Shown here: in pieces, positions 35,305 to 47,326 of the stretch
Layout: each line of letters starts with the position of its first letter
How positions within the stretch are numbered: position 1 is the stretch's first letter
NCBI GenBank assembly: GCA_026119935.1
Contig: JALRMH010000062.1
Location: forward strand, 124,001-188,000
Origin: Endothia cerciana
Taxonomy: Eukaryota > Ascomycota > Sordariomycetes > Diaporthales > Cryphonectriaceae
Direction of reading: 5' to 3'
DNA length: 64,000 nucleotides
Made by a program: the position numbers and the translations under genes
Notes under the pieces: generated by a model
Seen by the model: the letters and a program-made list of their open reading frames with translations, nothing else
The model's database searches: none
What the model was told of the DNA's origin: nothing

Positions 35305-36747
35305 CTAAAATCGAGCCTGCACCTTCTCCTGCGTGTCCTGCAACGCCCAATCACTCGCCTTGCCCTGACTCCTGACCGCGCGGGCCTGCGCCGCCGTGAA
35401 GCCCTTGGCCTGCGTCGCCGGGTTATATCCCAGGCCGTTGATCTTGCCCACGGCAGCGTCATCCAGCTTCGGCGCGGCCTTCCCGTCCGCCCTCCTGTAC
35501 ACCGAGACCACGGCGGCGCCGCCCAGGCCCAGGTTATGCTGCAGGCAGTACGTCGTGTCCGGCACCTCCCTGTTGTTCGCCCACCCGCGCAGGTGCCACA
35601 CCAGCTCGGCGCACTGCGCGATGCCCGTGGCGCCCAGCGGGTGGCCCTTGGAGATCAGCCCGCCGGAGGGGTTGATGACGATCTTGCCGCCGTACGTGAT
35701 GTCGCCGCGGCGCACCATCTCGTGCGCCTTGCCCGGCTCCGACAGGCCCAGGAAGTCTATGGTGATCAGCTCGTTGGCGCTGAAGCAGTCGTGCAGCTCG
35801 CACACGCTAAAGTCCGCCGGCTTCACGCCCGCCTCGGCGTAGGCCGCCCGCGCGGCGTACTGCGTCATCTCGCGGCCCACGAGGTCGATGGAGCTCTTGG
35901 AGAAGAGCGAGGGGGCGTCGGACGCGAGGCACTGGCCCGCAATGAGGACGGCCTGGTCCTTGAGGTGCGGGCGCGCGTCCAGGAAGGCCTGCGACACCAA
36001 GACGGCCGCCGCGCCGCCGTCGGACGTCGGGCAGCACTGCAGCTTCGTCAGGGGCTCGAAGATCATGGGGGCCTTCTGGACCTGCTCGAGGGTGTAGACG
36101 TCCTGGAACTGGGAGTAGGGGTTATTGACGCTGTGGGCGTGGTTGACGCGGGCGATCTCCGCAAAATCTGCTGCGCTGGCGCCGTATCTGAGTGAAGACG
36201 TCAGCTTCGGCTTTTCCACGCGGGGGACGAGTTGTGAATGCAGGTGGGCTCACTTTTCCATGTATTCCCTGCCGGCATTGCCAAACATCTGGGCAGCGCC
36301 GGGGGCCTTAGTGAAGCCGCGGGTAGAGGCCATCATCAGGCCGGACGTCCCCGTGGGGTTCTCCCGGTCGTTGAAGAAGGTCTGCAGGCTGCCGGGCATC
36401 ATCTTCTCGAAGCCGACCACCAGCACACAGTCTGCTGCGCCGCTGGAGACATACTGCCTCCCTATGGCGAGGCCCGTGGAGCCCGTGGAGCAGTTGTTGT
36501 TCACGTTGATGATGGGGATCTGGGTCATGCCGAACTGGTAGAAGACGCGCTGGCCGCAGGTGGAGTCGCCGTAGCAGTAGCAGGCGATGCCCTGTTCGAC
36601 GTCGTCGTAGTTGATGTGGGCATCCAGCATCGCCTTCACGCCGGCCTCGAAGCCCAGCTCTGTGTAGTCCACCTTGCCACGGGGCTTGATGAACTTGGTC
36701 ATGCCTACGCCGAGGACGTAGCACGGTGCCTTTTGCTTTGGTGCCAT
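35305..36747 (-). CDS. SCP2-type thiolase / sterol carrier protein X-like thiolase
   Basis: Exon 1 36747-36254, 66-nt intron (GTGAGC...CTCAG), exon 2 36187-35305; 458 residues starting MAPKQKAPCYVLGVG. The junction turns YMEK|YGASAADFAEIARVNH into the usual thiolase sequence. Nucleophilic Cys86 lies in NVNNNCSTGSTG; the second catalytic region is CELHDCFSANEL, and the third is GGLISKGHPLGATGIAQC. Predicted 3-oxoacyl-CoA thiolase of the non-decarboxylative SCP2 branch, used in beta-oxidation of branched or unusual acyl-CoAs. The C-terminal Ala-Arg-Phe could be a weak PTS1 peroxisomal signal. The frame is open further upstream (to 36948), but that part lacks thiolase character. Divergent side faces ~1.1 kb without a gene. 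Confidence 0.92.
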
Positions 36748-37887
36748 GGTGGCGTCTAGGGGACGAGGGTCAAGACGGGCAGGTTGGATGCTTGTATCTT
36801 GATCTTGGTCACGGGTCGATACGACTGGGCAGACCCTGAACGGCTGTACAGCGACGACTATGGAATTACGGGGCTTCCGAAAAGGCTGTTGTGTGAAGAA
36901 GGACTGAGTCCAGGATTGTTTTGTGAACGGTACAACCGGGATAAACAATTCAAGAGTTCACTCTAACATGAGATGCACCCGAGGTGTATTGGTTCTTGCG
37001 GGGACGTCGTCAGAGGAGCCGAGGTATTATTCCCGCCCTGCCGCCGTACCGCCACCACAACCAAAGTACACCCCTCATGCCCCAGGCTATGCACTGCATA
37101 TTCCTACGCTTCCCCAGACACAAAACACACAAGACAGCTAATTTAGACACTGACTGGCAGGACCCGCAAAACCCGTTAACCGCGGCCCCCCCGGATGGGA
37201 ATCCCGTCCGCAGGGCAAACGAACCTAACCTGTCGTGCCGGTTAGGGGGATTAATTCCTCGTGTCCTTAAGTCAACCTCGACGCACATCCATGATTGAAG
37301 CTTTCCTCTGCTTGAAGTAAGATGGAAGACGTTGAAGGGGAACTCTGCACGGGTCAATTCCATTCATTTGGCCAGAAAGCACCTGTTTGTGTACCTAGGT
37401 GAGCCGCTTTTCAAGCGCAGGGCCCAGTGGCCCAGCGACGCTCTTGTAAACCCCGGATTCAGTCACCTTCCAAGGCGAGTCCGTCGACTGGAAATTATGG
37501 CGGCGACCGACAACCAGCAACCTCAAATCCCTATTTTTTTAATTTTTTTTTTGGAGAATATTTCAAGTGCTGCTCGAACATGTCTGATTCTTCGGGCTGC
37601 TGCGTCCAGGTAATTAGATTGTGTATTCGTGGCCACACACACAGTAATTAGGTCAGGCACACCAGTATTCCCAGCAAGTGCTAATGCAAGTCATGTTGCG
37701 TTTGTCTGTGTCGACTTTAGTTCGCCGTGGGACCAGCAGACAATTCTTTGTAAAAGCGAGGCTAGTCTCTTGCCACGAGCGGCCCTGTCAAATCATCAAC
37801 AAAACCCTCCCTTCTTTGTGCGCGGCCAGATGACTGCCGGATCAGAAAAGCCTTGGCCTCAGCGGAAAATTGTGATAGCATTTCGGG
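36748..37887. other. Intergenic 1.1 kb
   Basis: Promoter of the thiolase gene and 3' flank of the HET gene. Contains T-runs near 37535-37555. No gene supported. Confidence 0.4.
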
Positions 37888-40011
37888 CTAGGAGATTAAC
37901 TTGTACAGGGTCCGCGCGTCTATGACGATGGACAGTCCGGCTGTCTGGTCGAAGAATGTATTCCCAGTCTCTTCGTGATTCATATGCACCCCAGCCACGT
38001 CCTCAGAGTCCATAGCTGTCCCCACGACCTTCATGTGAACGAGATCGGCTCCCGAGCCCTGGCCTGGCACGATCCGGACCACAATGGCGCGCTCGAGCTG
38101 CATAACCCGGCAGATCAGGTCGCCCAGCTGTGCTGAGGATGGTACGATTCCCAGTTTCGGAAATAGGTAGGTGGGCTTGAGGTACTGGAGCTGATATAGC
38201 CGGCATCCGTGGCCCGCAGGGACCGGGGCTGCGCGGTCCACGTTGATAGGTTGTAGCTCTATACTTTGATGATCTTGTATGAGGCGTAGGTCTTCACTGC
38301 CCGGCTCGTGTTCTTCGACGGTCCATGTCATACCGCCAACATGATTGAGGGCCATACTATCGAGGGTCTCATCGTTCGAGTCCAGGACGCACCGCAGTAG
38401 AAGCTTGCTTTCTTTGTTCGCGGCGCCAACGTCGTGCCTGTAGTTGGTATGTAGAGCCGCGTTCCAGTCCGCGACCGTATCCAGTTTGGACAAGAAATCC
38501 GTGGTAGACGGCCCAAGTGTGCGAATATATCCCAGGACGTAAGAGTCTATCTCGAAACACACCTTGCTAGGACGCTCGCCCGAGTCGACCGCTGCTGGGT
38601 GGTAGGGTGGTGGCAGCATCTTTTTTAGCAGCCCGCCCTCGGGTTCCATGAGCAGGAATTTCACCAGTCGTGCCAAGGCGATCAAATCTGTGTCCTCCAG
38701 AAGATCATGAGTCTTCATGTATTCCATAGTATCGGCCCAGACCTCGAACGGCGACTTGGAGTAGTCCATCGGGAATCTGGTGGCATCAGCGGCAAGGCCG
38801 ACAAGTCCATAAATTTTGTCTCTGCGGTCCTCGCACAGGGCGTCCCGGTGGTCCTCCAATAGCTGCTTTAGGGTATGGCTCTGGTTTGATTCGTTGCGGA
38901 GCTGTTTGTCGAGCGCCAAGGGGCGTCCCCGGGTGAAGTAAAATTGAAGGAATGTTATGAAGTGAGACCAGGGGGACGCCCAGGTGCCAAAACAAACCTG
39001 TATTTCTCTGGCCTGCCCGATCTCCTGTATGATCCATAATCTTTGCCAGTACCCGTCGTTGACGAGTTCTTCAGCCATAGATTGGACCTGGTCTACTCGT
39101 TGCCTGGCCGAAAGAGCCATGCTGTCGACCTTCTCCTCAGCCGACGCGGCGGTCCTAGGTGTTGCGCTAGGGGATTTCGTATCGTTCCATACTGATGTTG
39201 ATATCCGCCATGATTTTGTTAAACCGGACACTTCCCAGTCCTCTAATCCATATTGGTTCTGCTTCTCTCGTAGGAGCTCTTCAAAGGCGTCGGGGTTGAG
39301 GCCGTGCTGGTAGCGGATATAGTTCTCCCCGAGCCAAACGATCACCCGTCTAGCCCTAAAATATATCTGACCCATCCACTGGACCTGGCGGGATCTCTCT
39401 TCAAGTTCGTCCTGATTGATGCATAGGGCATCGATCCAGAAGAGCTTATAGCTGGCTTGCCCATTCAGACGCCTCAGGAAGCGTAGGGCGCCCCTTAGGT
39501 TCTTGCCGATGGGAAACTCAAACCCATTGAGAATGATCGTCTCTTTGTCTTTAACATCTCCCCACCCTAACAAGATACGAGTGTCAGCGTCTCCATGGAA
39601 CAAGAGAGTCAAGGGAATTTGCTCTGCGAGTAGGGAATGGAGGATTGACTCCTGAGGCTGCTGCTGTCGCGACTATTGACAGTTGGTATGATCCGCCAGA
39701 ACGGAAAAGGGAGAGGGGGGGTTTAATCGAAGTTGAGGGTTAGTCATACTGTACGACAGGGCCTCGTACTTCGGCCGATCGCGAAAAGCAATATGTACGT
39801 GCTTACAGACGATCTGATCATCGTCAGTCTCGGCCGGCTCGATCTGTATAAACCGCGTGCAGTCACCCGTCGTGTCGAGTGGCCGAAAAACAAGATTGTC
39901 CACTTTTATCGTAGGATAGCACGCCTCCGATATACCCAGCGGGCCTGACCCCGGCTTACCCAGCTCGGAGCCTTGCTCCATGCGACGACGTCCCTGGTTA
40001 GCTGTCATCAT
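37888..40011 (-). CDS. HET-domain (heterokaryon incompatibility) protein
   Basis: Exon 1 40011-39750, a long 183-nt intron (39749-39567, GTATGAC...TTGTTAG), exon 2 39566-37888; 646 residues. The junction produces the hallmark YEALSYRWGD. The other HET blocks follow: NLRGALRFLRRL, KLFWIDALCINQ, QVQWMGQIYFRARRVIVWLGE and the later YWQRLWIIQEIGQA. The long C-terminal half, with the DKIYGLVGLAAD motif common after HET domains, has no separate effector domain that I recognise. HET proteins trigger cell death on non-self fusion; the domain has TIR-like ancestry. Start could be any of several Met codons in the first 11 residues. Nearby genes are metabolic, so allorecognition context is not evident. 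Confidence 0.88.
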
Positions 40012-43000
40012 GAATATACCTCGAGATTTCTCGCCTTGATGAGATCGTCGCGTTCATTGACATAGGAAGGAGGGGAAGAAGGGCGAAAATATTCAGGAGC
40101 GACTGCGCGGTAAGGCCAATAATTCTAAGGGGGGGTTTTGAAGGTGCAAAGCCACGAGCACAGCCTGGTCTGTAGGCATCAGGACCCGCAGACCGCAGTC
40201 GCTTGGGTTGCTGCAGGTAAGCAATAATGTAACCTCGAAAAGCGGACAGACCAGCCACATCATCGTTTAAACATGAGTGGGCTCAACGGTCTTTATATCC
40301 AGAGTCCCAAAAAAACCAATATAAATACCTCAGGAAAGACAATAGGTTTAGATTGTGATGGGGTTTGGGCATGCACCGGTCGACTCCTCCCTTTTGATAC
40401 ATATTCAAGCTATCAAGAGATATAGCTTAAGAGTTTTAATCAGCAGTTTTCTCTTCTTTCTATGACTCGGGACCGTAGCTTCAAGTTGATATATGACAGA
40501 CGTTAAAAACAGCGTAAAACCATAGCCAACTTCTGCCAAGCCATGATACACTTGAACGGCAATGGCTCCGCACGGCAGCATGTCCCAACTGCGTTTATTC
40601 TGGCATCCCAGACCTCCAGGGCTGTCCCGGAAGGATCCTGAGACAAGAGGTTGCACAATCCTCGCAGTCCTGCTATGATATGCTGAAGCGGCAAGCCCGT
40701 GGCAAGACATTTATACGTTGAAACAACGAATATTTAGCTTTCTCCTCGCACCATCAATTTTGGTACGGCGCCGTCGCTTTCCAGTATTCCTCTTGCGGCC
40801 AGGACTGGCGGTCTCTTCTCCGGAAGCGCCCCGGGTCTTCCTCCACGACCGACAAGGACTGTTTTCCACGGACCCACCAGCGATTCCTAGGCATGAATCC
40901 ACATTTGAACGGTACTACACTTACACCCGGTGACTCTGGTATATCCGGGCACTCAGACCTTAAAGAAGAAGAAAACAATTTGACTGTTCTTTATGAAGAG
41001 CAAAATTAAGAACAGAAGAAGAAGAAGAAGAAGAAGAAGAAGAAGAAGAAGAAGAAGAAGAAGAAGAAGAAGAAAAAGGAGCAAAACTCCAAAACTTTGC
41101 GTCGGTCAGGCATTCGGCCATCTCAAGGGCCTGCGTGATTCCACGGGCCCAGGAGTTTCCGCGCTGTGAACTAGCTGACCGACCAAGTTCGAATCCTCTC
41201 GGTTGAGGCGGTGGTTTAGAACGTGTTGCTTAAACCTTCTCCCCGTGAATATTCGTCGTACCTACTTAGTACTCTGACAGCGGGTCCAGCTGCGAAAGTG
41301 GGACTGACTTATTTCGCCTCCTTAGTATTTTGATAGACAGGCGAGAGATGGGGATCCAATATTTGTATATGTTGTTGTCTTTGTACCTTGAAAACTTCTG
41401 TATTATAATTACCTCTTGATGCACCAGAGCCGACGTTGGGCCATATCCCCAGGAAGACCCGTGGGCGACGCGTCTACAATTGGTGCGGTCTGTGGCAGCT
41501 TCGAAGGATGACTTGCTTTGAAACCATCTCATCCTCCATCTGTTTCTTCAAACGACATACATTCGTAGTGTAGTCCAACTGCGTGATTTCCTGTGCATCC
41601 GTAGCCCGCTCTCCTCAATAATATCGGGCCGGAGAGCGGTGGTTGCCGAGCGGACACGGAGCCCAGTAATGGGATCTACAGTCATATCTGAATCTTATGG
41701 ATATGCACTTACAGTAAGACTTTGGGAAATACAATGTCAGTCACGAATAGATAATAGGATCTTGAAAGGCTTAAAACGTTCTTGGAGTAGTCATCGATCT
41801 CGATATGTAGATGGTGAAATTGTCCGCGCGCTCTACAAAACCGGTAGGAATGATGCCGATGAAGGTGAAAGATATATCAAAATAAAATTGGGCATATTCT
41901 TTAAGGTTATTGACCTTACAACTACTCTCTGATCCGTACAATCGTACACTATAGGTGCCGAAGTAAATGTACGCCTAACGATATTGATCATTCTTCGGAG
42001 TTTATTAAAAGAGCGCAATATTACCATCTACCGTTCCATTATATTGAAAACCAATTACTTCGATATAGCCGGTATTAGATCCTGTACCTGCATTACACTC
42101 CGGGATCATTGAACATAAGCCACATAGTGACAAAGCTTTTATGTTTTCCCTAGTGAACATCCATATATGGCCCATTTCCTCTTCCCATAAAAGAAATACA
42201 TAAAAAATACCCCTCTAGTATACATCGTTGTTGTTTTAGTCTTGTTGCATATGCTGTGTAGTCTATTGCCCGTCTGCAAGAATGTTGATGAAATGTCCCT
42301 CGGTATCATCGAAGGAACCAGGGAATCACTGCGAGACTTGCGTCTCTGGGTGTGGTCGACCAAGGGGGACTCTTAACCCAAGTCTAACTGCTGAATGAAA
42401 AATGAAGATCCCCCTGTGCACCTGCGTAAAGACCGGAAAGATGGCAGCCAACATGAGACGCCCGTCTCTGGATATGTGAACGACGTAGAGAAAGCCCTTG
42501 AGACAACGGCAACCCTGTTGAACAAGAGGAAAAGAAGAGATCGTATAGTATAGCTTCGGTCGATGCTGTGCGATCTTTGCTTGGTTTTGTCATTTTGTTG
42601 TGTAGTGCCGGGCGAGAGCAGAGGCTGGCACTGGCTGTTCGAAAGGTCGCAAGACAGTCTCACAACCCATGTTACTTCCACAGGTCAAAACCCTCCTACA
42701 TGCTGTTCTCTCTAGAATGAAGCCTTTCTCGTTTCTGTGGTCTTGGGTTGATATCTTGTGCCTGTGGAGTAAAGGCAGTTGAGCTGTTTCGTTTGCGCTG
42801 TAGTGGCGGGCTCAACTCGTCGGGAAGTTGTGTCAAGGTTGCGTTCAGAGAAGATGGGCTTGAACTATTAGCGAACCGCCAGGAGCGGGACGCAGCTGAT
42901 CACTTGGGAGGGACCAGGGAATTCTGATTCGTGGGGGTTGCAAGTGTTGATCCGATAGCTCTCGCTTCTCTTCTCTTCACCATACATACGGGATATGTCC

Positions 43001-43507
43001 CATCACACAAGACCATGAGCAATCATGCCCAAGTGTTCCTTTCTAGATAACCCTAACCTCTTCCAATCGTCCTGGTCTCATCTCACAGGGGAATGTGATC
43101 AGTACCCTTCGTGACATCGAGAGATATGTACCTTGGTGAGTACTTGACCATGTTACGCCACCAGTTGTTCGAGACAGCTCTCCTGCTGTTTTAGTGTTCC
43201 TCTCCCACTTCTACCAGACCTAACATGAATGATGGAGGATGTAGTACATATGGACAGAGCACTGTAACGAGGAAGGCTTCGACAGGGGGTGGGGGAAGCA
43301 GCTCACCGCCCCTGGCTGGCATTTTGGAGTTCCAGGATTGGAGTCAAGCACTGCTTACAGTGGTATGAGGACCCTAATCAGGTCACACTGTCTCTATTCA
43401 AAGTTTGTGGGATTGCGTATCCAGAACCACATTGATACTCGGCGCAAGCACCAGGACCTCCCTCCACCGTCGGCTACCGCCCTTAGTGTACCCGAGTCCT
43501 GTCCTGG
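40012..43507. other. 3.5-kb gene-poor, AT-richer interval
   Basis: No gene supported on either strand. Contains a (GAA)n tract (separate entry). From about 41230 to 42300 the DNA is visibly AT-richer than its flanks, with many stops in all frames; this could be a decayed repeat. The last kilobase returns to normal composition. Confidence 0.4.
41015..41074 (+). repeat. (GAA)n microsatellite
   Basis: About 20 nearly perfect GAA units, ending in an A-rich stretch. Non-coding context. Confidence 0.95.
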
Positions 43508-44263
43508 TCACTTCTTGGCCTGCTTCGAGGAAGAGCCTTGCTCCTTTTGCTGTCCGTCCTTGCTCTGTTGATATGCCTCCTTGGCCCGCTGGGCCTGCTG
43601 GCGCTGAGCCTCGGCCCGCTCACCGCTCACGCAGCGCCTGGGCAGTACGTTCCTCCTCTGGCTTTGCCAAGATCAGCATCACTGCTGCCAGAGACCATCT
43701 GTATGAGGCCGCTGCTCGGCAGGACCTACCTTTGCCTTCTTCGCACCGACGAAGGCGATCCCATCTCCTCCGTCCTTGTCGAACAATTTCGACCCGTACT
43801 GGTCTGTCCACTCCTCACCCACCAGCGGCATGTTGATCCTCGCGTCCTTGGGCAGGACGAAGAACTTGGCGTCGCAGCACTCTCCGTCCGCCCCGAACAT
43901 GCTCACATCCACCGTGTATTCGCACACTGTCCCGCCGACTGCCAGGTCGAAAGGCTGGGGGACGTCGAGCTTCGTCTTCTCGAGGTGGGTGTCGATCACC
44001 ATGCCTTCGGTGATGAAGTTCTTCTTGGCCCCAGAGTCCTTCTTGACCTGCATGTACTTCATCTCACCGAAGCAAGGGTCCATGATATACATCCACTTGA
44101 CGGTGCCTTGCGCGTCCTCCTGCGAGCCGTTCTCAGGCAGGCCCGTCATGAAGGACCCCATCGACGAGAACAGCTTGCGCGGGAGCATCTTTTCCCTCTC
44201 TTTTTCTAGGGCCTCCTCCGTCACCCCATACTTACGCCGGATCTCTTCCTCGGGGGAGACCAT
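43508..44263 (-). CDS. Conserved fungal hypothetical protein with disrupted C-terminal tail
   Basis: Exon 1 44263-43730 encodes 178 residues starting MVSPEEEIRRKYGVTEEALE. A GTAGGT donor follows GAKKAK. The core contains WMYIMDPCFGEMKYMQVK, VIDTHLEKTKLDVPQPFDL, TVCEYTVDVSMFGADGECC and AKFFVLPKDARINMP; it looks like a compact beta-rich domain that I do not recognise. Two acceptors compete. CAAAG|CCA (exon from 43661) adds KPEEERTAQALRER and stops at 43620. CCAG|AGG (from 43657) reads to the stop at 43508. The most natural tail, PEEERTAQALRER followed by ERAEAQRQQAQRAKEAYQQ, requires a one-base frame change near 43620, so the region is either mis-sequenced or genuinely shifted. Function unknown. 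Confidence 0.65.
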
Positions 44264-44866
44264 CGTGAGCCAACGCCAACAATTACCTCTTGCCTGAGAA
44301 AAGAGATTCGAAAAAAAAAAAAAAAAAGTCCGAGGCTGCGGCTGCTCGCAGGTACAGTGCTTACCACCTCCATCAGGCCCCCGGCCCTGCTCGAAGGGGG
44401 TCGCACGTACTTATACTTCACCCACTTTTTGCCCACCCTTGGGCAAGGTGGTCGAGCCAGAATGACCGGGCGTCGGCTGAGTTGCAGCACTGGCTCCGGT
44501 GGGGCTGTAACAGGTATTAGAATGGCCAAATCATAGAGGAATCTGACGCGGCCAGGACCAAGGAGGGTGTGCTCATCCCTGATTCGAGGGACTGTCACGG
44601 TGTTCTGGAGTGCATCTTCAGGGTTCGGCTGTGTGTTGAAGCATCAGCACGCGAATGGGAAGGCCTGAGACGCCCTACGGGATGCCTAACACCAATTGGG
44701 TGTATGACCTGCATCTTTCCTGCATACCGCTCTGCAGGCGGACCACGTCGCGGGTCTCAAGCCGATGTTTAAATTGCACGGCCATGCCGCCTAGCAAAAC
44801 GGAAAACTGCTGGACGTCACTCGAGTCTTTCGACCTGAGCCTTCTGGCTCCGGAAAACAAGCCAAC
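44264..44866. other. Divergent intergenic region
   Basis: 603 bp between divergent genes; includes a 16-A run near 44310-44327. Must contain both promoters. No ORF supported. Confidence 0.4.
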
Positions 44867-45899
44867 ATGACGGAGGGCTATGCGAGGGTTGCTCAGCTCA
44901 TGGCGAAATACGACGAGTTCTCCATACCCCGCGGTTTCAAAGCATTGAATCCTCAGAACCTGCTGTACCTCCAGGCAGAGATCCTCCACCTCGAGGAGGA
45001 TCTCGCGAGAATCGTGCAGGAGGACAGGGCGCACCCGGACAGGGAGCCCTATCTGTATGACCGGTGGTCGCTAGCCCACGCAGAAGACAAGGACAAGAAG
45101 AAGCAATGGGAGAAGACGCTCGAGTTACGCAGCAAGCTTGGAGAGTACAGTGAGACAGCTAGCATGAGCCTCGTCCTCGCGGTCATATCTCGCTGATACG
45201 CAGGCAGATGGCCATCTGCAAAAGCAGGTCGCCCTGTCAAAGCTGGAAAGCCCGAACCCCATAGACCTTAAATTTCTTAAGCACTGGTTCGGGCGGCCGT
45301 CGATGGGTGCGTTCCCGATACGAGGATTAGACATGAGCGCGTGGGAAGTCGGGGGCGACCTCGTCGCCGTCAAGGCCCGGACGACGCCCGACCCACTCTC
45401 AAAGTGGCTTACGAACACCCTCTTCCCCGCTGTACCATAGGATCCTCGGACAGCGGCTGAAGGCAAGGAACCAAGGACCTAGTACGTGTGTATAACTCGG
45501 CCTGCTTACTGATCTCCCAGAGACCCGAGAGCCCGGAGCTTGGTGAGGGCATGTTCATGTATAGGGAACCCCTCCTGGCTGCGACCATCAACGCTACCGC
45601 GACAGTGGTGGCGTCTCTGCTGCCGCTGCTGTCGACCGTGGCCTTGTTCGTCCTGCAGTCAAACGAGCTCAAGCTCGGGCTCACCGCCGCCTTCTCCGCC
45701 TGCTTCTCGCTGGCGCTCACGCTCATGACGAACGCGCGGAGGGTCGAGGTTTTCGGGGCGACGGCTGCGTGAGTTCCTATCCCCATACCGGATGAGATTT
45801 TTGAGTTATCCAGCCCATCTGACCGACTGGTGATGCGCCAGACTCGCCGCCGTCAATGTAGTTTTTCTCACCACCAACGTATCGGCTACGGTTACGTGA
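44867..45899 (+). CDS. DUF6594 membrane protein
   Basis: Exons 44867-45149, 45208-45431, 45521-45768 and 45842-45899; introns of 58, 89 and 73 nt; 270 residues. DUF6594 features: GYARVAQLMAKYDEFSIPRG, LNPQNLLYLQAEILHLEEDL, YDRWSLAH, then LSKLESPNPIDLKFLKHW and the C-terminal membrane region (ATVVASLLPLLSTVALFVL, GLTAAFSACFSLALTLMTNA, RRVEVFGATAALAAVNVVF). The last junction is convincing. The second intron (GTACCA donor) is needed to stay open, but it removes coding-like sequence (HRILGQRLKARNQGP) that resembles the family's usual segment here; a frame change near 45435 is the alternative. These proteins have two or three C-terminal helices and are common near fungal incompatibility genes. Function unknown. 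Confidence 0.75.
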
Positions 45900-45994
45900 C
45901 AGGGACCATCCTGAGGAGGCCGGGTTGATTGGGGGACAGAGGAGGGCGGCCCAAAACCCCCGGTGTTCGCACTCACCACTTCCGAGCCGGCCAC

Positions 45995-46020
45995 AAAAAA
46001 AAAAAAAAAAAAAAAAAAAA
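45995..46020 (+). repeat. Poly(A) tract
   Basis: 26 consecutive A followed by GAAAAG-rich sequence. No adjacent retrotransposon coding sequence is seen, so origin is unclear. Confidence 0.9.
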
Positions 46021-47070
46021 GAAAAGAAAAGAAGGAAAAAAAGACCCAGGAAGGACTTGTGTACAAGCATCCAGCCTGACAATCGGCCGCCCTGGCAGAG
46101 ACGCACCAGACCGGTGCTGAAGCCTGTCTGCCCTGTCCAGCCTGCAGCGGTGCCGGCCCCGCAAAGTGCGACGCAGTGTGTGAGGATCTACCTGAGGAAC
46201 GACATAAATTGCGGGGACCTTGGACGAGTCCTCCTATGGATACTGTCGATGCTGCAGCTGCAGCAGCAGCAAATGCTATCAGGCCCGAGATGGATAGTAT
46301 ACAAAAGATCAACGTCTACCAGCATAGGAGGTGGGGACAGTTGTGAGAACTGGTGAATAAATTTGTTTTGCGAGGATGTGAATGGACGCACTCAAGGCCA
46401 GTCTTCCGCTATATGCTAGATTTACCTTCCTAGCCAATACAACGACCACCCAACACGCAACGGGATTCAATCTCTGCACAAACGTCTTGCGTGCGGGTTC
46501 CTGCATACCAGCCCAGGGACATGGCTGCAGATCTTCTCTCTATTCACTGAATAGTTTGATTCCCTGCTCGGATGGCCTCTCTGGGGTCTCCTATCACATC
46601 TCTGGTGGTACCGGTCGAGGCTGGCTGACCAAAAGCTGGTTACATAACATGGGCCGACGTCAGATGGACTCGGCCGGGAGTCCCGGCTCCGGATCCACGC
46701 CTGGCCAGAATGTCGTCCTCGGGATCCTCACAGGACGAGCCAGACAAGACTTCTCGGCGCACAGCTCACCTAAGCGCGTCCTGAGAAGCATCATCCCAGG
46801 TCCAGGTGCAGACCTTGACAAAGACAAAGAAGGTAAAAATAGAAAACAGAAGGCGGTGGGTGTAGATTTTCTCCTCGTCAGACGGGCCGTGTTACGTCGT
46901 CTTTTGTCCGGTTCAGATTTGTAAGTCTCGGCCGATACCCACGGACGAGTCTTCGGATCCGGATTGCATGGTTGGATATATAAGTTCCGAGAAACAAGAA
47001 AGTGATCAGGCTCATAGATCTTCTTTTGCCCCTTCAAACTCTTGTTAAATAAATAAGGAAGTCTGGAAGT

Positions 47071-47074
<4 letters not shown>

Positions 47075-47135
<61 letters not shown>
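47075..47135 (+). repeat. (CT)n microsatellite
   Basis: About 30 CT units upstream of the NmrA-like gene, in its probable promoter. Confidence 0.95.
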
Positions 47136-47139
<4 letters not shown>

Positions 47140-47251
47140 CCCTCTATCGTCATCCGATATTCGGGCCCATCTCGTCCTTCTCCGGGACAACCACCGTCAC
47201 GATCTAGATAGCTCCGCACCGAACCCACACAAACCCAGACCATCACCACCT

Positions 47252-47252
47252 G

Positions 47253-47290
<38 letters not shown>
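47252..47290 (+). repeat. (CAT)n microsatellite in the 5' leader
   Basis: About 13 CAT units ending some 36 bp before the ATG at 47327; probably within the transcribed leader. Confidence 0.9.
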
Positions 47291-47326
47291 TATCTTCTCA
47301 CCACAAAACACACCCCACACCAGACA

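Larger units (their letters stand above)
45900..47326. other. 1.4-kb intergenic interval rich in simple sequence
   Basis: Contains a 26-A run at 45995-46020, a (CT)n tract and a (CAT)n tract. A 180-codon plus ORF at 46382-46924 has no motif and I do not consider it a gene. Confidence 0.45.

Noticed and set aside
41180..41215. GTTCGAATCC-like B-box
   Set aside because: The T-stem does not pair and no matching A-box or acceptor stem could be folded.
41637..41720. tRNA-like A-box (GGTTGCCGAGCGG) suggesting a tRNA-Leu/Ser
   Set aside because: No B-box (GGTTCRANNCC) or closing acceptor stem follows at a suitable distance.
46382..46924. 180-codon plus-strand ORF
   Set aside because: No motif, no codon bias matching neighbours, lies in repeat-rich intergenic DNA.
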